Below are positions 43,734-52,624 of a DNA stretch of 64,000 nucleotides, one piece after another (positions within the stretch are counted from its first letter, which is position 1; each line of letters opens with the position of its first letter). The translations under genes and the position numbers were made by a program. Origin of the DNA: Pseudomonas sp. Bout1 (lineage in GTDB: Bacteria > Pseudomonadota > Gammaproteobacteria > Pseudomonadales > Pseudomonadaceae); assembly GCF_034314165.1 (NCBI RefSeq), contig NZ_JAVIWK010000001.1:2619001-2683000 (forward strand). Reading direction: 5' to 3'. The notes beneath the pieces are model-generated. The model was not told the origin of the DNA. It saw nothing but the letters and a program-made list of their open reading frames with translations, and ran no database searches.

Positions 43734-44687
43734 ATGAGCATGCAACAGATTGGGCAAGACGGGCTGGACCTCTGGACCCGGGATCTGCGCGCGGTTTGCG
43801 GTCACTTCGACACAGAACTGGCCTTCAACCGTTCGCTGTTCATCGGCAACATCAGCACCTTTTCCCGCGGCGGTTTACCCCTGGCCAACCTGCGCACCAA
43901 CGCCGGCCTGATCAAACGCCCCAAAGCCCGCTCCGACCACGATGACGACCAGAACTGCTTTCTGGTCAGCCAGCGCAGCGGCTACTGCCAGATCACCCAA
44001 GACGGCCAGAGCGTACAACTGGCCCCCGGCGAATTGTTACTAATGGACTCGGTGGGCTCCATCGACATCACCCCCTTCGGGCTGATCGAACACGCATCCC
44101 TGTCGTTGTCCCGCGCAGAGGTGTGCAAACAATTCGGCAGCCAGCCCAAGACCTTCGGCAAGATCTCCTCAAGCAAAGCCTGCGGACGCATGTTGCACGT
44201 GCTGATGGACCAACTGTGCAAAGACGCGCTGAACGGCGAAGGTGCGGTCGGCGAGGGGCAGGCGTTGCAGGCGGCGTTTGTCTCGCTGCTGGGGTCGGCG
44301 TTTGAGCAGGAAGATGACGAGCGGGATGATTGTGGTGGGTTGCAGGGCAGTAATCTGCGCAGCTATGTGCAGAAGGTCATTGATGAATCACTGACCCAGC
44401 CCGGACTGAGCCCGGTGGGGTTGGCGAGTCGGTTGAATATCTCGGTAAGGCATTTATACCGGTTGTTTGAGGAACAGGATGACAGCGTGTGCCGGTATAT
44501 CCAGCGGGCGCGGTTGAAGCGCAGTGCGGATGATCTGACCAACCCGTTTTTGCGCAGCGAGTCGATTACGTCGATTGCGTATAAGTGGGGGTTTACGGAT
44601 TCGGCGCACTTTAGTCGGTCTTTTAAGAAGCAGTTTGAAGTGTCGCCGAAGGATTTTCGGGCTGGGCGGTTGCAGCAGGTGGGGTGA
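43734..44687 (+). CDS. feaR: AraC-family activator FeaR
   Basis: This 317-residue regulator has an N-terminal ligand-binding domain (FNRSLFIGNISTFSRGGLPLANLRTNAGLIKR and SGYCQITQDGQSVQLAPGELLLMDS) and a C-terminal double HTH (PVGLASRLNISVRHLYRLFEEQDDSVCRYIQRARL and ITSIAYKWGFTDSAHFSRSFKKQFEVSPKDFR). The N-terminal type and length match FeaR, the activator of aromatic amine oxidation in E. coli and Pseudomonas. Start ATG 43734 has GGTGGAAA upstream. It is encoded next to the permease and DUF3156 genes and probably controls the feaB-like gene and transporter. The effector is presumably an aromatic aldehyde or amine. Confidence 0.87.
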   Translation: MSMQQIGQDGLDLWTRDLRAVCGHFDTELAFNRSLFIGNISTFSRGGLPLANLRTNAGLIKRPKARSDHDDDQNCFLVSQRSGYCQITQDGQSVQLAPGELLLMDSVGSIDITPFGLIEHASLSLSRAEVCKQFGSQPKTFGKISSSKACGRMLHVLMDQLCKDALNGEGAVGEGQALQAAFVSLLGSAFEQEDDERDDCGGLQGSNLRSYVQKVIDESLTQPGLSPVGLASRLNISVRHLYRLFEEQDDSVCRYIQRARLKRSADDLTNPFLRSESITSIAYKWGFTDSAHFSRSFKKQFEVSPKDFRAGRLQQVG

Positions 44688-44726
44688 GTGGTGACGGCAG
44701 AAGCTTTGTTGACGTACACAGGTTAA

Positions 44727-44756
44727 CTGTGGGAGCTGGCTTGCCTGCGATGGCGA
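44727..44756. repeat. Single REP arm
   Basis: One unpaired copy of the GTGGGAGCTGGCTTGCCTGCGA type. It lies downstream of feaR where AT-rich Rhs-associated sequence begins. The opposite arm is absent. Confidence 0.7.
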
Positions 44757-44853
44757 TTTGGTAGGCGCTAAACATGCTGGGGTTTACCGAGTAGGCTGAA
44801 CTTTCAAGCTAGCTATTCTTCCGTTATTCGAAAGATGAGACTGTACTAACAGC

Positions 44854-45267
44854 TTAGTTGAAGTCTTCGTATTTTTCGGCGCTTAACGATGCAAGCCAGG
44901 TTTTAAAAAAAGTAATTTGTTCTTGTGGGTCATTTGTCAGGTTTTCCTCTTCGTAATCAAAAATGTGAACTATATCCTCTGGAAGGGCGGGCTTGCCCAT
45001 CGTCATTTGATAAGCGACAAGCCCAGCGCCCATTTGAGATGCCATTCTGGAAGGCATGACGTTTAATTTTGCGCCTTTACATAGAAAGGTCAGGTGGGGA
45101 AAGTCTGATCTGACTTTTGCGAGGCAAACATATATATCTTTTCCAGAGTAGATTTTTTTGAAATTTTCGGCCTCGGAAAAAGTCAGGATAAGCTTTTCAT
45201 CGTCGTATTTTATAAATGCCTCTTTTTTTTGATTGTTAGTCAGGATGTATATTTTTTTAGTCTTCAT
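44854..45267 (-). CDS. Putative immunity protein for the Rhs toxin
   Basis: This 137-residue protein (MKTKKIYILTNNQKKEAFIKYDDEKLILTF...) is encoded directly after the Rhs gene with a 4-nt ATGA overlap, the standard place for a cognate immunity gene. It is AT-rich like the toxin tip and unlike the Rhs core. It is acidic with a C-terminal DPQEQITFFKTWLASLSAEKYEDF. There is no signal peptide, so it acts in the cytoplasm, as expected for an ADP-ribosyltransferase toxin. I do not recognise the immunity family. The role is inferred from position and composition. Confidence 0.75.
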   Translation of the reverse strand: MKTKKIYILTNNQKKEAFIKYDDEKLILTFSEAENFKKIYSGKDIYVCLAKVRSDFPHLTFLCKGAKLNVMPSRMASQMGAGLVAYQMTMGKPALPEDIVHIFDYEEENLTNDPQEQITFFKTWLASLSAEKYEDFN

Positions 45268-48200
45268 TCTATTTTCCTGCTCGGATTTGGAATTGAATAG
45301 CCTACGTAGCTTCCGTCTTTTTTCATAGGGGTAACGCCTAGAATGTCCTCTGTGTGTATTCTGTGGTGAATGGCAAATTCTTTTTCTTTTGGGTAGGGGG
45401 CTTGCATCCCTAATTCTGTATTTAGGTCGTGACCGACGATGCTCCTTAGAGTGTATAGATAACCTGGTTTTGTTTTGTAGCTAGTGGCGAAGTTTATTCC
45501 TACGGCTTTTATGGGGGACGTACTAATAAAATTGCTTGGAGGGTCGTCACTATCAATGGCATGCAAGTATAAATCTTCACTAGCACCCTTGCTTTTGAAG
45601 CCGTCTTTGAACACTACATCTGGCTTGGTTTTATCTCCGCGAAAAAGATACTCCTCGCTTCCATCTGGTGCCGGTTGTTTGGGTTCTGCTTTATTAACTG
45701 ATGCTTCTACAGAAGGCTCAGTGGCGCCAATGGTTGGCTTACAGCCGTCTCCTCCCGGGCAGGTATTCAACCCCAACGGGTCAATCCACCCCGTAGGGTT
45801 AGGCACGTATTGGTAGCCGTTCAGCCCACCTGCCAGTTTCACCGGATCAGGCGTTAGATAGCGGCCAACGTCCGGATTGTAGTAGCGATGGCGGTTGTAG
45901 TGCAGCCCGCTTTCCGGGTCGAAGTATTGGCCCTGGAAGCGCAGCGGGTTGGTGACGGTATTGACGTCCAGCTTCGCGATTTGGCCATAGGCGCGGTAAT
46001 GCGCTGACCACACTATTTCGCCGTCGGGCGCGGTGAGTTCTTGTGGCGTGCCGAGGTGGTCGAGTTGGTAGTGGAAGGGTTTTACGGCTTCCGGGCCGTA
46101 GCCTTTCAGCAGCGCTAACGGGCGAAAACTGTTGGGTTCGTAAATGTAGCTCTGGTGGTGATCGGCGCTGTGTTCGGCGATCAGGGTATCGCCTTGCCAG
46201 AAGAACTCGGTGGTCTGGCCTTTTAGGGTTTTGGCGATTCGCCGCCCGAAGGGATCGTAGCGGTAGCTGGCGTGGGTACCGTCCGGCTGGATGACAGCAA
46301 TCAGTCGGTGTTGGCAGTCGTAGCGGTACTCGGTGACCAGTTGTTGAGCACGGCCCCGGCGTTCCCGTAGGAGGTTGCCGAAGGCGTCGTAGTCGTAATG
46401 ACGGTCGCCTTGCATCAACAGGCGGTTGCCTTTGATCACGCTCGGCCCGACGCGGTCTTGCATCAGCAGGTTGCCCGCTGGATCGTGGACGAAGCGTTCC
46501 TGCCGGTCGTGCGAGTGGTTGGCGCGGGTCAGGCGGTCGAGCGGGTCGTAGTGGTAGTCGTGCTGGCCTTTACGGGTGTCGAGGATGCGGGTCAGGTTGC
46601 CGCGTTTGTCGTAGTCGTACTGGCGGCGCTGGTGGCGTTGTTCCTGTTGGGTGATGGCGTGGGCGTGCAGGCGGCCCTGGTCGTCGTAGTGATAGTGGCT
46701 GAGGAGCTGGCCTTGCTGGCGCTGGTGTTCGCGACCGGATTTGAACAGGTGCGAAGTGAGCAGGTTGCCATTCAGCTCGACGGTGGCGAGGTCGCCGCCT
46801 TTGTCGTGATGGAAGGTGAGGCGGTTGTTATCGGGAAGGCGTAATTTTTCGAGTTGGCCGCATTCGTCGTAGCCATAACGCAGGGTGCCCCAGCCTTGGT
46901 GTTCGGCGGTGAGGCGGTTTTGCAGGTCGTATTCGTAATGCAGCGGCCAGTGGCCGTCGTCGACGCTGAGAAGGTTTCCGAGGCGGTCGTAGGTGTAATC
47001 GACCATGCTGCGGTCGGGCAGGGTTTTTCTTACGAGGCGACCGGCTACATCGCGCTCATATCGGGTAACCAGCTGGCTGCCATCGTCACCGTATTCGGTC
47101 TTTTCCAGCAGGTGCCCGGCGAGGTCATAAACGTAGGCGGTACGGCGGCCATCAAACCCGGTTTCCTGCTGGATCAGGCCGTTGGCGTGATAGTCGAGCC
47201 GATAGGTTTCCCCAACCTCGTTTTCAATCTCGGTCAGTAGCAACCGGACATTGTCGTAACGGTATTTGAGCTGCGTGCCGTCGGGGTTAATGCGCCGGCT
47301 GATCAGGTGCAGACCGTCGGCGTACTCATAGCGCGTAACCCGACCCAGTTCATCGCGCTCGGCGGTGATTTTTCCGTACGGGTTGTAGCTGAATTCGCGA
47401 GTGCCACCGTCGGGCTGAATCACCTTCAGCAAACGACCTACAGCGTCCCACTGATACTGGGTCAGCGCACCGTGCTCATCCTCGCAAGCCACCTGCCGCC
47501 CCAGGTCGTCATAGCGATAACGCCGCACACCGCCATTGGCCAGTTTTTCCTCGGTGAGCTGACCACGCTCGTTCCAGGTCAGCCGCTGGCTGCTGTTGTC
47601 CGGATACCAGACGCCGGAGAGTTTTCCGTGTTTGGTGTAGGTGTATTCGGTGTAGTTACCATCCGGATCCGTCTTGCGGGTGATATCGCCCTGGTCGTTA
47701 CGCTGGTATTTCCACACCGCGTCACCACGGCGCATTAGCCGTACGAAACCGTTGTCATGCTCGTAGGACGTCGGCGCATCGTCACCGGGAAACAGCGCAA
47801 TCAACCGACCGGCTTCGTCGTATTGATACGCCGTCACCGCCCCCAGCGGATCCTGCTCGACCGTCAGCCGGCCTTTTTCATCGTAGGATTTGAAGTGCTG
47901 CGCGCCGTCTGGATCAATCCGTTGCACCAGCCGTGCGCGCTGGTCGTGCACGTACACTTCCTGGCTGCCATCGGCGTTGTGCACGGTGACACAGCTGTTG
48001 TCATCCCACACATACCGCGTGTCCATCTGCGAAAAACTGGCCCAGTGACGGACGCATCGCGCCGCCTTGCCAGCCCGTTCCCACTCCCAAAAGAAACTCG
48101 CCCCACCAGCCAGTTCCCGCTCCAGGATCACCTGCTGATCGTCGTACCGATAACGCTCGCTTTCGCCTACCGCGTTGGTCGCCTCAATCAACCGCCAAGC

Positions 48201-50030
48201 GTCGTCATACTTGTAGGAAACAACGTTCTGTTCGGTAATCCAGTCCAGCTCCCGCTGCACCTGATAGTCGACCGCAACGATATGCCCGCGGTCATACCGC
48301 AGCAGCAACCCCTGGCCGACGCCGTTATCGATCCGCTGAATGCGTCCGGAATAATCGCGGGAAATGCGCAGCCGGTTGTCGTACGCGTCACTGATCGACG
48401 TCAGCACACCGTCGCGAAAGTGGTAGAAAAGGGCCGTCTGAGCCAGCACCAATTCATCCGGCAAAGCGCCCAGATAAATCGCCGCTTCCGCCAGGCTATT
48501 GGTGATGGCTGGCCGCGCAGCAGAGGGCAGGGGAAAGGTGGTGCTGCGGTTCTCGTGATCGGTCCATACCACCGATTCACCGCTAACCACCAACCGCTGC
48601 GCCAGCGAATGACTCCAGCCAAATCCCAGCCCGCAATCCACCTCCACCGCACTGGAGCGATACAACCGCGTCCAGGCAAATGGCAGCACACCCTCCAACG
48701 AGCCGTCCGTGAGGGTCAGTAGCTCCTCACCGGTAACCATCGACACCGGGCAGCCATTGGTTGCGGTCTTATCTGCGGGAGCGGCCGCATCTCCGCCAGG
48801 GTTTTTCGCTAAAGCCGGCGCATCATCCACAGGCTCCTGCTTCACCAGCGTCGTACGCGCTGTCTTCGGCTCCCGCACCATCGGTGCCGGATTCGAAACC
48901 TGATCTGGACCCACCTTCAACGGCACCGCCGCCGCTTTCACCGGCACTGCATGGCTCTGAAGCGCTACCGGCTTAAGCACCTCGGCATGCCCATCCATCC
49001 GAGCCGTCCCGCCCAATCTTGCAATCTGCTCCAACCACTCCCGCGCCCGCTCGGACTTGACCTTGCCCAGCACCTGCGCGCCCAGCCTTACCGCCACACC
49101 CATACCGCCGGTGGCCCACAGCAACAGCAGGTTGAGCAACACCTCAGTAGTGATCTCCCCCAGCAACTCAAGCATGTAATGCGGCGGCAGCATGCGCATC
49201 CAACTGACCATCGCGGACAGGTAGACGAATAGCAGCGGCTCGTCGCTGAGAATCAACAATCCTTTGGCAATCGCCTCATTACTGAGCTTCAGCAGCGCCG
49301 CAAGCTCGGCCTGGGAGAGGTACTGCAGAAGCTTTTCGCTGTTGGGCTTGATGTATGCCAACCACTGGTACAGCTGCGCAATACCGTCCCAGAGGCCGTA
49401 AAGCACGTTGCCAAACCCTTGCGCATAAGCCATTTGCAGCGAGGTGTAGCGCTCGACAAAGCCGGCCTTGGAATAGCTCTCCCATATCGGCTTGAACGTG
49501 CTCGTCCACTCGCCGCGCAAGCGGCCTTCCAGCGAGCTGATCTCGGACTGATAGGAGGCGTACAGCGCCTTGATGTGATCCTGGGAAACGTTGGGATAAA
49601 AACTGACCCGGTACTGCTTGTCGACGGTGCACTCGGTGACTTCGAGCATGCCGCTGGGGCCGATGGTTTTATGGAGGGGGGCGCCGAGCGGGCCACCGTC
49701 TGGTGCGATTTCCTGGAGCATCACCGGTGTATTGCCGATGGGCACGAACCGCGTGCTCTGGAACATATGCACCAGGGTTAACGGCGCGTTGGCCTTGCAG
49801 GTCGCGACGGTGCTGCTGGGATACAAGGAACGGGTGATAGGTGCGACCAGCGAAACCTCATCCCCCACCTTGAACACCTGCTCGACGTCCAGTGCCGAAA
49901 AGCTCCAGAAGCTCTCGGCCCATGCGTCGTAGCTGTTCAGGCAATGCGTGAAGTCGTTGAGAACCGCATCGACGTCGCGCGTCTTCGGGTCCATCGCCGC
50001 CACGACCAGAAAGCCAATGGCGGGATTCAA
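45264..50030 (-). CDS. Rhs/YD-repeat polymorphic toxin with ADP-ribosyltransferase-like tip
   Basis: A protein of about 1588 residues. The N-terminal ~400 residues hold helical sequence with hydrophobic stretches (LLFVYLSAMVSWM and VLLNLLLLWATGGMGVAV) but no PAAR motif. A DUF6531-like start follows (NGCPVSMVTGEELLTL), then many YD repeats (RYRYDDLGRQV and YEYDLQNRLTAE), and the core ends YLTPDPVKLAGGLNGYQYVPNPTGWIDPLGL. The last 167 residues (DNA 45264-45767) are AT-rich and look like an R-S-E ADP-ribosyltransferase: Arg1464 in YLFRGD, STS at 1503-1505 in NFISTSP, and Glu1549/1551 in KEKEF. The TTG start is uncertain; ATG 49994 is the alternative. T6SS delivery is likely but unproven here. 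Confidence 0.88.
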   Translation of the reverse strand: MNPAIGFLVVAAMDPKTRDVDAVLNDFTHCLNSYDAWAESFWSFSALDVEQVFKVGDEVSLVAPITRSLYPSSTVATCKANAPLTLVHMFQSTRFVPIGNTPVMLQEIAPDGGPLGAPLHKTIGPSGMLEVTECTVDKQYRVSFYPNVSQDHIKALYASYQSEISSLEGRLRGEWTSTFKPIWESYSKAGFVERYTSLQMAYAQGFGNVLYGLWDGIAQLYQWLAYIKPNSEKLLQYLSQAELAALLKLSNEAIAKGLLILSDEPLLFVYLSAMVSWMRMLPPHYMLELLGEITTEVLLNLLLLWATGGMGVAVRLGAQVLGKVKSERAREWLEQIARLGGTARMDGHAEVLKPVALQSHAVPVKAAAVPLKVGPDQVSNPAPMVREPKTARTTLVKQEPVDDAPALAKNPGGDAAAPADKTATNGCPVSMVTGEELLTLTDGSLEGVLPFAWTRLYRSSAVEVDCGLGFGWSHSLAQRLVVSGESVVWTDHENRSTTFPLPSAARPAITNSLAEAAIYLGALPDELVLAQTALFYHFRDGVLTSISDAYDNRLRISRDYSGRIQRIDNGVGQGLLLRYDRGHIVAVDYQVQRELDWITEQNVVSYKYDDAWRLIEATNAVGESERYRYDDQQVILERELAGGASFFWEWERAGKAARCVRHWASFSQMDTRYVWDDNSCVTVHNADGSQEVYVHDQRARLVQRIDPDGAQHFKSYDEKGRLTVEQDPLGAVTAYQYDEAGRLIALFPGDDAPTSYEHDNGFVRLMRRGDAVWKYQRNDQGDITRKTDPDGNYTEYTYTKHGKLSGVWYPDNSSQRLTWNERGQLTEEKLANGGVRRYRYDDLGRQVACEDEHGALTQYQWDAVGRLLKVIQPDGGTREFSYNPYGKITAERDELGRVTRYEYADGLHLISRRINPDGTQLKYRYDNVRLLLTEIENEVGETYRLDYHANGLIQQETGFDGRRTAYVYDLAGHLLEKTEYGDDGSQLVTRYERDVAGRLVRKTLPDRSMVDYTYDRLGNLLSVDDGHWPLHYEYDLQNRLTAEHQGWGTLRYGYDECGQLEKLRLPDNNRLTFHHDKGGDLATVELNGNLLTSHLFKSGREHQRQQGQLLSHYHYDDQGRLHAHAITQQEQRHQRRQYDYDKRGNLTRILDTRKGQHDYHYDPLDRLTRANHSHDRQERFVHDPAGNLLMQDRVGPSVIKGNRLLMQGDRHYDYDAFGNLLRERRGRAQQLVTEYRYDCQHRLIAVIQPDGTHASYRYDPFGRRIAKTLKGQTTEFFWQGDTLIAEHSADHHQSYIYEPNSFRPLALLKGYGPEAVKPFHYQLDHLGTPQELTAPDGEIVWSAHYRAYGQIAKLDVNTVTNPLRFQGQYFDPESGLHYNRHRYYNPDVGRYLTPDPVKLAGGLNGYQYVPNPTGWIDPLGLNTCPGGDGCKPTIGATEPSVEASVNKAEPKQPAPDGSEEYLFRGDKTKPDVVFKDGFKSKGASEDLYLHAIDSDDPPSNFISTSPIKAVGINFATSYKTKPGYLYTLRSIVGHDLNTELGMQAPYPKEKEFAIHHRIHTEDILGVTPMKKDGSYVGYSIPNPSRKIE

Positions 50031-50076
50031 GAGGCGGCCCCACTGGGTAGGGCATTAAGCGTAAAAAACATCGGCG

Positions 50077-50113
50077 TTCCCTCGCGCTGTGTGATCAGGC
50101 GAGGGACTTTGCA
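50077..50113 (-). terminator. Possible hairpin downstream of the SDR operon
   Basis: CCCTCGC and GCGAGGG pair across a 13-nt loop. On the minus strand a TTTTTT run follows about 10 bases later, upstream of the Rhs gene. It is weak as an intrinsic terminator. Confidence 0.35.
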
Positions 50114-50168
50114 GAGATTCTCAGGGCGGGGGAGTAGAGGTTATCCGGCAGTTCGGTAGGATGTTTCG

Positions 50169-50930
50169 TTAAACCTCCGGCAAGGTCGAGCCGCCATCCA
50201 CCACCAGCGTTTGCCCAGTGATGTAGCCCGCCAGGTCCGATGCCAGGAACAGCATCGCCCCGGCGATATCTGCCGGCGCGCCCAGCCGTCCCAGCGGCAC
50301 CCGGCTGGCAATCTGTGCGTTCAACTGGTCATCCCCCAGATTGCCCATAGCCGGGGTTGCGATCATGCCGGGTTCCACACCGTTGACTCGCACATTCAAA
50401 CCGGCCAGCTCCAGCGCCGCATTGCGAATGAAGCCGTTGACCCCGGCCTTCGACGCCGCATAGTGACTCAACCCCGCAAACGCGACCCGGGGCCCGGTGA
50501 CTGAAGACGTGACCAGCACGCAGCCCCGGCCCTGGCGACGAAACATCGGCAGCGCCGCCTGGGTCAGCCAGAACAACGCCGAGAGATTCACCGCCAAAGT
50601 ACGCTCGAGAATCGCCGGGGTGATTTCGCCAAACGGCGTCAGCGGAAAATACCCGGCGTTATGCACCAGAATATCCAGCCGCCCCCAACGTTGTTCCAGC
50701 CCTTCAACCAGCCCGAATACCGCAGCTGCATCTGCCAGGTCCACAGCCACTGCTTCCACCTGGCAGCCGCGCCCGCATAGCGCTTGCGCAAGTGCCTGGG
50801 CCAGTTGCAGATCAGCGATCATTACCCGCGCACCTCGCAGGGCAAAGGCCTCGACAATGGCCCGCCCAATGCCCTGGGCGCCGCCGGTGACCAATACGCT
50901 GCGACCGCTGAAATCCAGATCCTCAACCAT
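50169..50930 (-). CDS. Short-chain dehydrogenase/reductase (SDR) 1
   Basis: This 253-residue classical SDR has the cofactor loop TGGAQGIG near residue 14, HNAGYFPL (NAG motif), the catalytic Ser-Tyr-Lys in SSVTG and YAASK, and a C-terminal GYITGQTLVVDGGSTLPEV. IADLQ after beta-2 suggests NAD rather than NADP. Its start overlaps the stop of the next SDR upstream by 8 bases. The operon also contains the MoaF-like gene, so a side-chain alcohol of an aromatic amine is a possible substrate. This is inferred from context only. Confidence 0.9.
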   Translation of the reverse strand: MVEDLDFSGRSVLVTGGAQGIGRAIVEAFALRGARVMIADLQLAQALAQALCGRGCQVEAVAVDLADAAAVFGLVEGLEQRWGRLDILVHNAGYFPLTPFGEITPAILERTLAVNLSALFWLTQAALPMFRRQGRGCVLVTSSVTGPRVAFAGLSHYAASKAGVNGFIRNAALELAGLNVRVNGVEPGMIATPAMGNLGDDQLNAQIASRVPLGRLGAPADIAGAMLFLASDLAGYITGQTLVVDGGSTLPEV

Positions 50931-51723
50931 CAGAAAGCTCCATACGCGCATAGGCCAGCGTTGGCACATCGACAATGCTTGAGCCTCCGTCCGCCACCAA
51001 CGTTGCCCCGGTAATAATCGACGCGTCACTGGACGCCAGGAAGCGGCACACCCTGGCGATTTCTTCAGCGCTGGCCGGCCGGCGCAACGGCACGTCGGCG
51101 CACACCCGGTCATAGGCGTGCTGCAGCGTCTCGCCATGAAAATCCATCAGCGGCTGCATTTCCTCATCCGCCATCGGTGTGCGGACCCAGCCGGGGCACA
51201 CGGCGTTCACCCGAACGCCGTGCGGGCCGTAATCCCGGGCCAGTGAGCGATTGAGTCCGAGCAAGGCATGCTTGGCCGTGGTGTAGCCGCACACTTCAGG
51301 CCCGGCGGCCAGGGAGGCAATCGAGCCCATCAGCACAATATTCCCGGCGCTTTCCAGCAGCAGCGGCAAACACGCCCGGGCACTGTAAAAGGCGCTGTCG
51401 AGGTTGCTGCGCAGCGCTGCTTCCCAGGTCTGCGGGCTGGTGTCGGTGGCGCTGCCAACGCCATGCCCGCCCGCACAGGCCAGCAGCACGTCGATCCGCC
51501 CATAGCGTTGGCGAATCTGCGTGGCGAAACCCTCCCACGTCTGCGGGCAGGCCGCATCACCTACCAACACGAGGCCGCCGGTGTCCCGGGCAACCTGTTC
51601 CAGCGGGTCGCGACGACGGCCGATCAGGACCAATTGCGCACCGTCGGCGGCGTACAGCCGGGCGCACGCAGCACCGATGCCCGTGCCCGCCCCGGTGATC
51701 ACAATCGTGCGCGGCTCAGTCAT
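50923..51723 (-). CDS. Short-chain dehydrogenase/reductase (SDR) 2
   Basis: This 266-residue classical SDR has TGAGTGIGAACARLYAADGAQLVLIGRRRD at the N-terminus, where the Arg-rich end of beta-2 favours NADP(H). The variant LLACAGGHG occupies the NAG position. Catalytic Ser and YTTAK follow in MGSIASLAAGPEVCGYTTAK, and VADGGSSIVDVPTLAYARMEL closes it. The start overlaps the end of the MoaF-like gene by 8 bases. The pair of SDRs may act in sequence on one substrate. No specific reaction can be assigned. Confidence 0.9.
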   Translation of the reverse strand: MTEPRTIVITGAGTGIGAACARLYAADGAQLVLIGRRRDPLEQVARDTGGLVLVGDAACPQTWEGFATQIRQRYGRIDVLLACAGGHGVGSATDTSPQTWEAALRSNLDSAFYSARACLPLLLESAGNIVLMGSIASLAAGPEVCGYTTAKHALLGLNRSLARDYGPHGVRVNAVCPGWVRTPMADEEMQPLMDFHGETLQHAYDRVCADVPLRRPASAEEIARVCRFLASSDASIITGATLVADGGSSIVDVPTLAYARMELSDG

Positions 51724-52537
51724 CGGGATGCTCCGTGCGGTTGAGCACCTGGCAGTAGGAGCTGATAGGGAAGTTAGACAGCTCATCGAAGGAGGCGTCG
51801 GCATAGCCAAAGATCTTGCCGTCGCTGCGGTGCTGTTGCAGGTCGATCAGCACCAGGCCGAGGGTGGGGATGATTTTTTCGCGCCACACAAACAGGTACA
51901 GCTGGTCGGCGATCTTGTAGTAGTGGCAGCGGTCGGTGTCGCACAGGCCTTGCTCGACGCCCTTGAGGCATTGCCAGGCGTAGAACTGATCGTTGAGGTA
52001 GATGTGCTCGTAGACTTCGCTCGGGCTGTAGCGGTACTGGTTGCGCAAGCCGGTCAGTTCAGTGGTGGGGGCGTGGGGACATTGGCCTGGCTGCCAGGGG
52101 CGGTCGAGGCTGCCGTGGAGGAATTGCACTTCCACGGATGTCAGCGGTTTGCCGGCCAGGGCGCGGCTGTAGAGGCCTTCGCGGGTTTGCTCGTGGGTTG
52201 GCATCCGCCCAAGTACCGCGGTGAACGAGGCGCTGGCGGTGTCGAGTACCAGGCTGACCGACCAGGCCTGGGTGCCTTCGTGCTTGATGAAGTCCACCAG
52301 GTACAGGCCGGGGCGCACCGAGGTCGCGCGGTAGGTTGCGCTGCCGCTGGAGTGACCGTCGGCGGCGATCCAGGACAGGCTGTCGCGCTCGAAGCGATGC
52401 TCGATCTGCCAGCCATTGGCGAAGTACAGCGTAAAGGCCTTGCCGCTCAGGTCGGCCAGGTTTGGCAGGATGAACGCCGCTGGGGCGAAACCGTCGGCCA
52501 GGGCGCCCACGGTGATCCAGTCAGAAGATGTGCTCAT
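51716..52537 (-). CDS. MoaF-like protein (Pfam-type MoaF, N- and C-terminal domains)
   Basis: This 273-residue protein has a lipocalin-like N-terminal half (LSGKAFTLYFANGWQIEHRFERDSLSWIA and YRATSVRPGLYLVDFIKHEGTQAWSVSLVLD) and a second similar half (YLNDQFYAWQCLKGVEQGLCDTDRCHYYKIADQLYLFVWREKIIPTLGLVLIDLQQHRSDGKIFGY). This duplicated layout matches MoaF. In Klebsiella aerogenes moa stands for monoamine regulon, so the molybdenum-cofactor label in databases is misleading. GGAG lies 10 bases before ATG 52537. Here it is encoded with SDRs and near an amine oxidase, which supports a monoamine role. Confidence 0.8.
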   Translation of the reverse strand: MSTSSDWITVGALADGFAPAAFILPNLADLSGKAFTLYFANGWQIEHRFERDSLSWIAADGHSSGSATYRATSVRPGLYLVDFIKHEGTQAWSVSLVLDTASASFTAVLGRMPTHEQTREGLYSRALAGKPLTSVEVQFLHGSLDRPWQPGQCPHAPTTELTGLRNQYRYSPSEVYEHIYLNDQFYAWQCLKGVEQGLCDTDRCHYYKIADQLYLFVWREKIIPTLGLVLIDLQQHRSDGKIFGYADASFDELSNFPISSYCQVLNRTEHPDD

Positions 52538-52624
52538 TTTTACGATGCTCCGGTAGGGGGATGAACACCACGGATCATCGCGCCCGGAAGCAGGCCCGGG
52601 TATCAACCGGATGGTTGAGGCGGG

